Shown here: piece by piece, positions 28,717 through 31,377 of the stretch
Layout: each line of letters begins with the position of its first letter
Numbering within the stretch: the stretch's first letter is position 1
DNA from: Thermoplasmata archaeon
GTDB lineage: Archaea; Thermoplasmatota; Thermoplasmata; Lutacidiplasmatales; UBA184
DNA length: 31,377 nucleotides
Direction: 5' to 3'
Assembly: GCA_030037875.1 (NCBI GenBank)
Contig: JASHPV010000065.1
Location: 1-31,377, forward strand
Made by a program: the position numbers and the translations under genes
Notes under the pieces: model-generated
Seen by the model: only the letters and a program-made list of their open reading frames with translations
Database searches by the model: none
What the model was told of the DNA's origin: nothing

Positions 28717-30648
28717 TTGGTCGATTTGAACGATCCTGCTTTGCGGAAGAGAAGTAAGACTCCGGGCCTCACCGGTACGGAATCCCCGAGCACCCGAAGA
28801 CCTGAAGCCCCCGTTTCTCCGCCGCAGGTGTTCTCGCCGAGTCGCGCGAGAAGGGTCCTGCTCGCGCTGTCCTTGAGCTTGGTCGGATTCCTCACGGTAG
28901 CTCTTCTAATCTACGCTACAAAATACCTGGGGGCCGGGCCTACTGTTTTCGGCCTCCCGACTCGAGATCTCTGGGTTGTGGGCTTGTTTCTTGCTGTGAG
29001 CCCAGTCCTGTTCGCAGTCTTCCAACGAGTTCCACTTCTGTTTCTTCTGCCCGGGATTGCCCTCATTTTCCTGCTCTACCCACTGTTTAGTCCATTCGGG
29101 CTACCTTACGACCGGGACATCATCTACAACTTTCAGTTCGCAAACGTACTCCTCAACACCGGCCATTGGGTCCCGGGGGGCGCGGCCTACACGGGCCAAG
29201 CGGGGGATTATTCGATCTTCCCCGGAAGTGGCGTTTACAACGCCGAGTTCTCCTCCGTCACTGGAGTCCCCCTCGTCACCTCCATCCAGTGGTCTATCCC
29301 GCTCTTCCGGCTCCTCGTCTTACCTCCCGTCATCTTCGCCCTCGGCAAGAGATTGTTCAGCGCCCGAGTGGGCTTCCTTAGCCTGCTCCTCTTCATGGGC
29401 ACTCCCTCCGTCCTCTTCGATATCTCCGTCCAGCAGGAGTTCGCGGTTCCGTTCCTCGCGCTCACCCTTCTGCTTCTGGCATTCGTCGTGCTAGAACCAG
29501 TGCTCTGGTCCAGCTCGGTCTTCATTTCTATCGTCCTGTTTTCATCGTTCATCGTCATCAGCCACGAGCTAACGACGTACGCAACTCTCGCAGGGCTCGG
29601 CGGCTTCCTGCTCATCGGGGCCCTTCTGGCCCGGCGGGGAACAATCGGCTGGTCAAGAGTGGCTTCGATTTTTTTCAGTTGTCTTGCGACCTTTTTGGTT
29701 TACACCTACTTTGTTTCCGCCGCGCTGGTTCGCTTCCAGTTTGACCAACTGAGGATCGTTCTGAGCAACATTGTCTCCACGTCGCCGGTCAATTCAAATC
29801 CCGCTGCCGCGGGAATCGGTCAATCTTTCCCTCTCTATCTGCAGGTTTGGGCCTATAGTGCCTTCCTCCTCGTCGTCGTGCTCGCGATGGTCGGGCTTTT
29901 CGCGTTCCGCCGATTGAGGCAATGGAACTTCGTTAGCGTCAGCGCCGTCGTGGCGATTATCCTCACCTTCGCTAGCATACCATTCCTCGAAACGGACTAC
30001 TCTTTTTTGGTCCTGCGAGTCCTCGAATGGTTCGGATTGTTTCTCTTGCCGATGGGTGCCTGGTGGCTCCTGTATCGCTTGTGGCCCTACCGCACTCGGT
30101 CCCGGGGCGAAAGCAATCCAAGCGCTCGTCCGGTCGGTCCGAGTTGGCGTCGATTCGTAGGACCCGTGGCTGCTCTGGCGTTGATAGTGCTCATTTTTAC
30201 CGGCGGAAGTCTCGTGCCGTATACGTCACGAGACCAGTTTGCCCCCGCCTCTCAAGTGGAGAACGATTCCCCCGTCCTGATTAACCAAGCCGACTACGCC
30301 TTCGCGCTGTGGGCGCATTCGCATCTGAACCCCTCCGAAAAGGTCTGGGGAGATTACTTCACGTACGCAATTCTGGGAGGATTCGGCGAATTCCAAGAGA
30401 CTTGGAACGCGTACCTCCCCTTCCAGGGAACGTACGTATCGGAGTCTGCGTGGGCCGCCCTCAAAGTCGGACAGTACATCGTGGTGGACCAATACATGAC
30501 CACCAAGACCCCTCAATTTTACGGTTCCCTCGAACCGACCGCCCCGCTCACCCTGCAGCAACTCTCGAAATTCAACGACCCGACGTATTTCGAATGTGTC
30601 TTCGACAACTCCCGGTTCACGATCTATCTGGTGGTTCAGCTGATTTAG
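28717..30648 (+). CDS. Large multi-pass membrane protein, probable GT-C glycosyltransferase
   Basis: This 643-residue protein has a 45-residue Pro/Ser/Arg-rich cytosolic head, about eleven to thirteen hydrophobic segments to about residue 510, and an external C-terminal domain of about 130 residues. After the third or fourth segment, the loop PYDRDIIYNFQFANVLLNTG (about 129-148) has an acidic pair in the position of the catalytic acidic loop of GT-C enzymes, which use lipid-linked sugars outside the membrane. ISHELTTYATLAG lies in a later segment. This fits GT39/DUF2206-like proteins but is not diagnostic. The start is TTG at 28717. Upstream of it are a TATA box and a tandem purine repeat. 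A flippase follows after 106 bp. The function is inferred from topology and context. Confidence 0.75.
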   Translation: MVDLNDPALRKRSKTPGLTGTESPSTRRPEAPVSPPQVFSPSRARRVLLALSLSLVGFLTVALLIYATKYLGAGPTVFGLPTRDLWVVGLFLAVSPVLFAVFQRVPLLFLLPGIALIFLLYPLFSPFGLPYDRDIIYNFQFANVLLNTGHWVPGGAAYTGQAGDYSIFPGSGVYNAEFSSVTGVPLVTSIQWSIPLFRLLVLPPVIFALGKRLFSARVGFLSLLLFMGTPSVLFDISVQQEFAVPFLALTLLLLAFVVLEPVLWSSSVFISIVLFSSFIVISHELTTYATLAGLGGFLLIGALLARRGTIGWSRVASIFFSCLATFLVYTYFVSAALVRFQFDQLRIVLSNIVSTSPVNSNPAAAGIGQSFPLYLQVWAYSAFLLVVVLAMVGLFAFRRLRQWNFVSVSAVVAIILTFASIPFLETDYSFLVLRVLEWFGLFLLPMGAWWLLYRLWPYRTRSRGESNPSARPVGPSWRRFVGPVAALALIVLIFTGGSLVPYTSRDQFAPASQVENDSPVLINQADYAFALWAHSHLNPSEKVWGDYFTYAILGGFGEFQETWNAYLPFQGTYVSESAWAALKVGQYIVVDQYMTTKTPQFYGSLEPTAPLTLQQLSKFNDPTYFECVFDNSRFTIYLVVQLI

Positions 30649-30754
30649 CGAGCAATCGGTCGAGCCCCTTTTGTGGCGTGCCTATCTGTGACGCGGGACG
30701 GGAAAAGTAGCGCGAGGCTCAAAAGCAAGAGCTAGCTAGGTACATCCGACCGAA

Positions 30755-31377
30755 TTGTCCGCTCTCGTCGAGGAGTCCGTCGAAACACCCCCCACGAGCA
30801 TCCCCTGGGTCTACCTGAGCACCGCCTCTTTTCTGGTGGCGGGGGGGGTGTTCTACATCTACCTAGCCCGAGTACTTCCTCTCGGCGAGCTCGGCTCGGT
30901 CGTGATCCTACAGTCCATTGCTCCCGTCGTAGGCACGGCGATGACCTTGGGCCTCGGTGCGGGTTTCAACCACTTCCTATCGTACCATCGGGCTCGGGGT
31001 GAACTCGCGACCACGCGAGCCCTCGTCCGTAGGGCGATGATGGCGACCGCCCTGCTCTCTCTGGTCGGTTTCGCGGCAGTCGCCCTGGCGTCGGACGGGC
31101 TGAGCGTCCTTTTTTTTCACTCGGGCAAGTACGCCTCCGACATTCAGCTCCTGGGAGCTTACATCGGTTTGCTGACGGCGATCGGGATCTTTTCGAATGT
31201 GTTCTGGGGACTCCAGCGGTTTGTTGCATATTCGATCGTTTACACCGTGGGCACCGGTTTTGTCTTTGGCATTCCGGTGCTGTTCTACGCCCTCCACCCA
31301 AGCGTCACGTCCATCGTTCTGGGATGGATTCTTGGCGCCGCGATCGAGGTGGCGATGTTCGCGAGCCTGCTCGTGAG
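30755..31377 (+). CDS. Wzx-type polysaccharide flippase, N-terminal part
   Basis: The first 207 residues are visible, and the gene runs off the window. The sequence shows five to six hydrophobic segments with the layout of oligosaccharide flippases: VYLSTASFLVAGGVFYIYLARVLPLGELGSVVIL at the start, LGLGAGFNHFLSYHRARGE in the second pair, and VLFYALHPSVTSIVLGWILGA further on. These proteins flip lipid-linked sugars across the membrane. TTG at 30755 is the only start between an in-frame TAG (30737-30739) and the first membrane segment. It follows the GT-C-like gene in the same direction and fits export of the glycan made by the neighbouring transferases. Confidence 0.85.
   Translation, partial: MSALVEESVETPPTSIPWVYLSTASFLVAGGVFYIYLARVLPLGELGSVVILQSIAPVVGTAMTLGLGAGFNHFLSYHRARGELATTRALVRRAMMATALLSLVGFAAVALASDGLSVLFFHSGKYASDIQLLGAYIGLLTAIGIFSNVFWGLQRFVAYSIVYTVGTGFVFGIPVLFYALHPSVTSIVLGWILGAAIEVAMFASLLV

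Noticed and set aside
1..31377. CRISPR arrays, transposons, integrases, rRNA
   Set aside because: No regularly spaced repeats, transposase or integrase motifs, terminal inverted repeats or rRNA sequence were seen on either strand.

Overview
The window is GC-rich archaeal DNA. A high-GC member of the Thermoplasmatota is my best guess, though the phylum is an inference. The archaeal assignment rests on an L18ae/LX ribosomal protein, both prefoldin subunits, FtsY in the order L18ae-pfdA-ftsY, the KEOPS subunit Pcc1, an archaeal-type geranylgeranyl diphosphate synthase, a DUF92 protein, HTH_45 winged-helix and archaeal PurB/ArgRS forms. TATA-like boxes also lie about 26 bp upstream of start codons, as expected for leaderless archaeal mRNAs. 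GTG and TTG starts are common.

Positions 1-19600 look like a dense chromosomal core. A minus-strand run from 6203 down to 307 carries a ThiI-like protein with a broken PP-loop, an 81-aa protein, L18ae, prefoldin alpha, FtsY, TrmJ, two uncharacterised proteins, a bactofilin-like beta-solenoid and an HTH_45 regulator, mostly with overlaps or short gaps. Divergent from it is argS, whose 3' end overlaps queC. queC follows DUF92 and a GmhB-like phosphatase. Next come a stand-alone asparagine-synthase-like protein, carbamate kinase, purB-pcc1, prefoldin beta, GGPP synthase, a TPR protein, an M50 protease, a metallo-beta-lactamase-fold hydrolase and an MFS transporter, ending at tRNA-Gln(UUG).

Positions 19600-31377 differ in character. 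They hold a surface-glycan or lipid-linked-sugar region with wide gaps and gene remnants: a GT4 glycosyltransferase, a GT2 glycosyltransferase, a decayed GT4 remnant, a GNAT acetyltransferase coupled to GlmS, a polyprenyl-phosphate-sugar-synthase-like GT2, a phosphohexomutase followed by an in-frame orphan reading frame, a large multi-pass membrane protein of GT-C type and the start of a Wzx-type flippase. GlmS, GNAT and the mutase could supply an activated amino sugar, the glycosyltransferases could build on a polyprenyl carrier, and the flippase could export the product.

The signals most worth checking are the bactofilin-like/HTH_45 pair, the ThiI-like protein without a PP-loop, one TATA box placed 26 bp from two divergent leaderless starts, and a nested stem-loop next to tRNA-Gln that may be an undescribed RNA. 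I saw no CRISPR array, transposase, integrase or rRNA.
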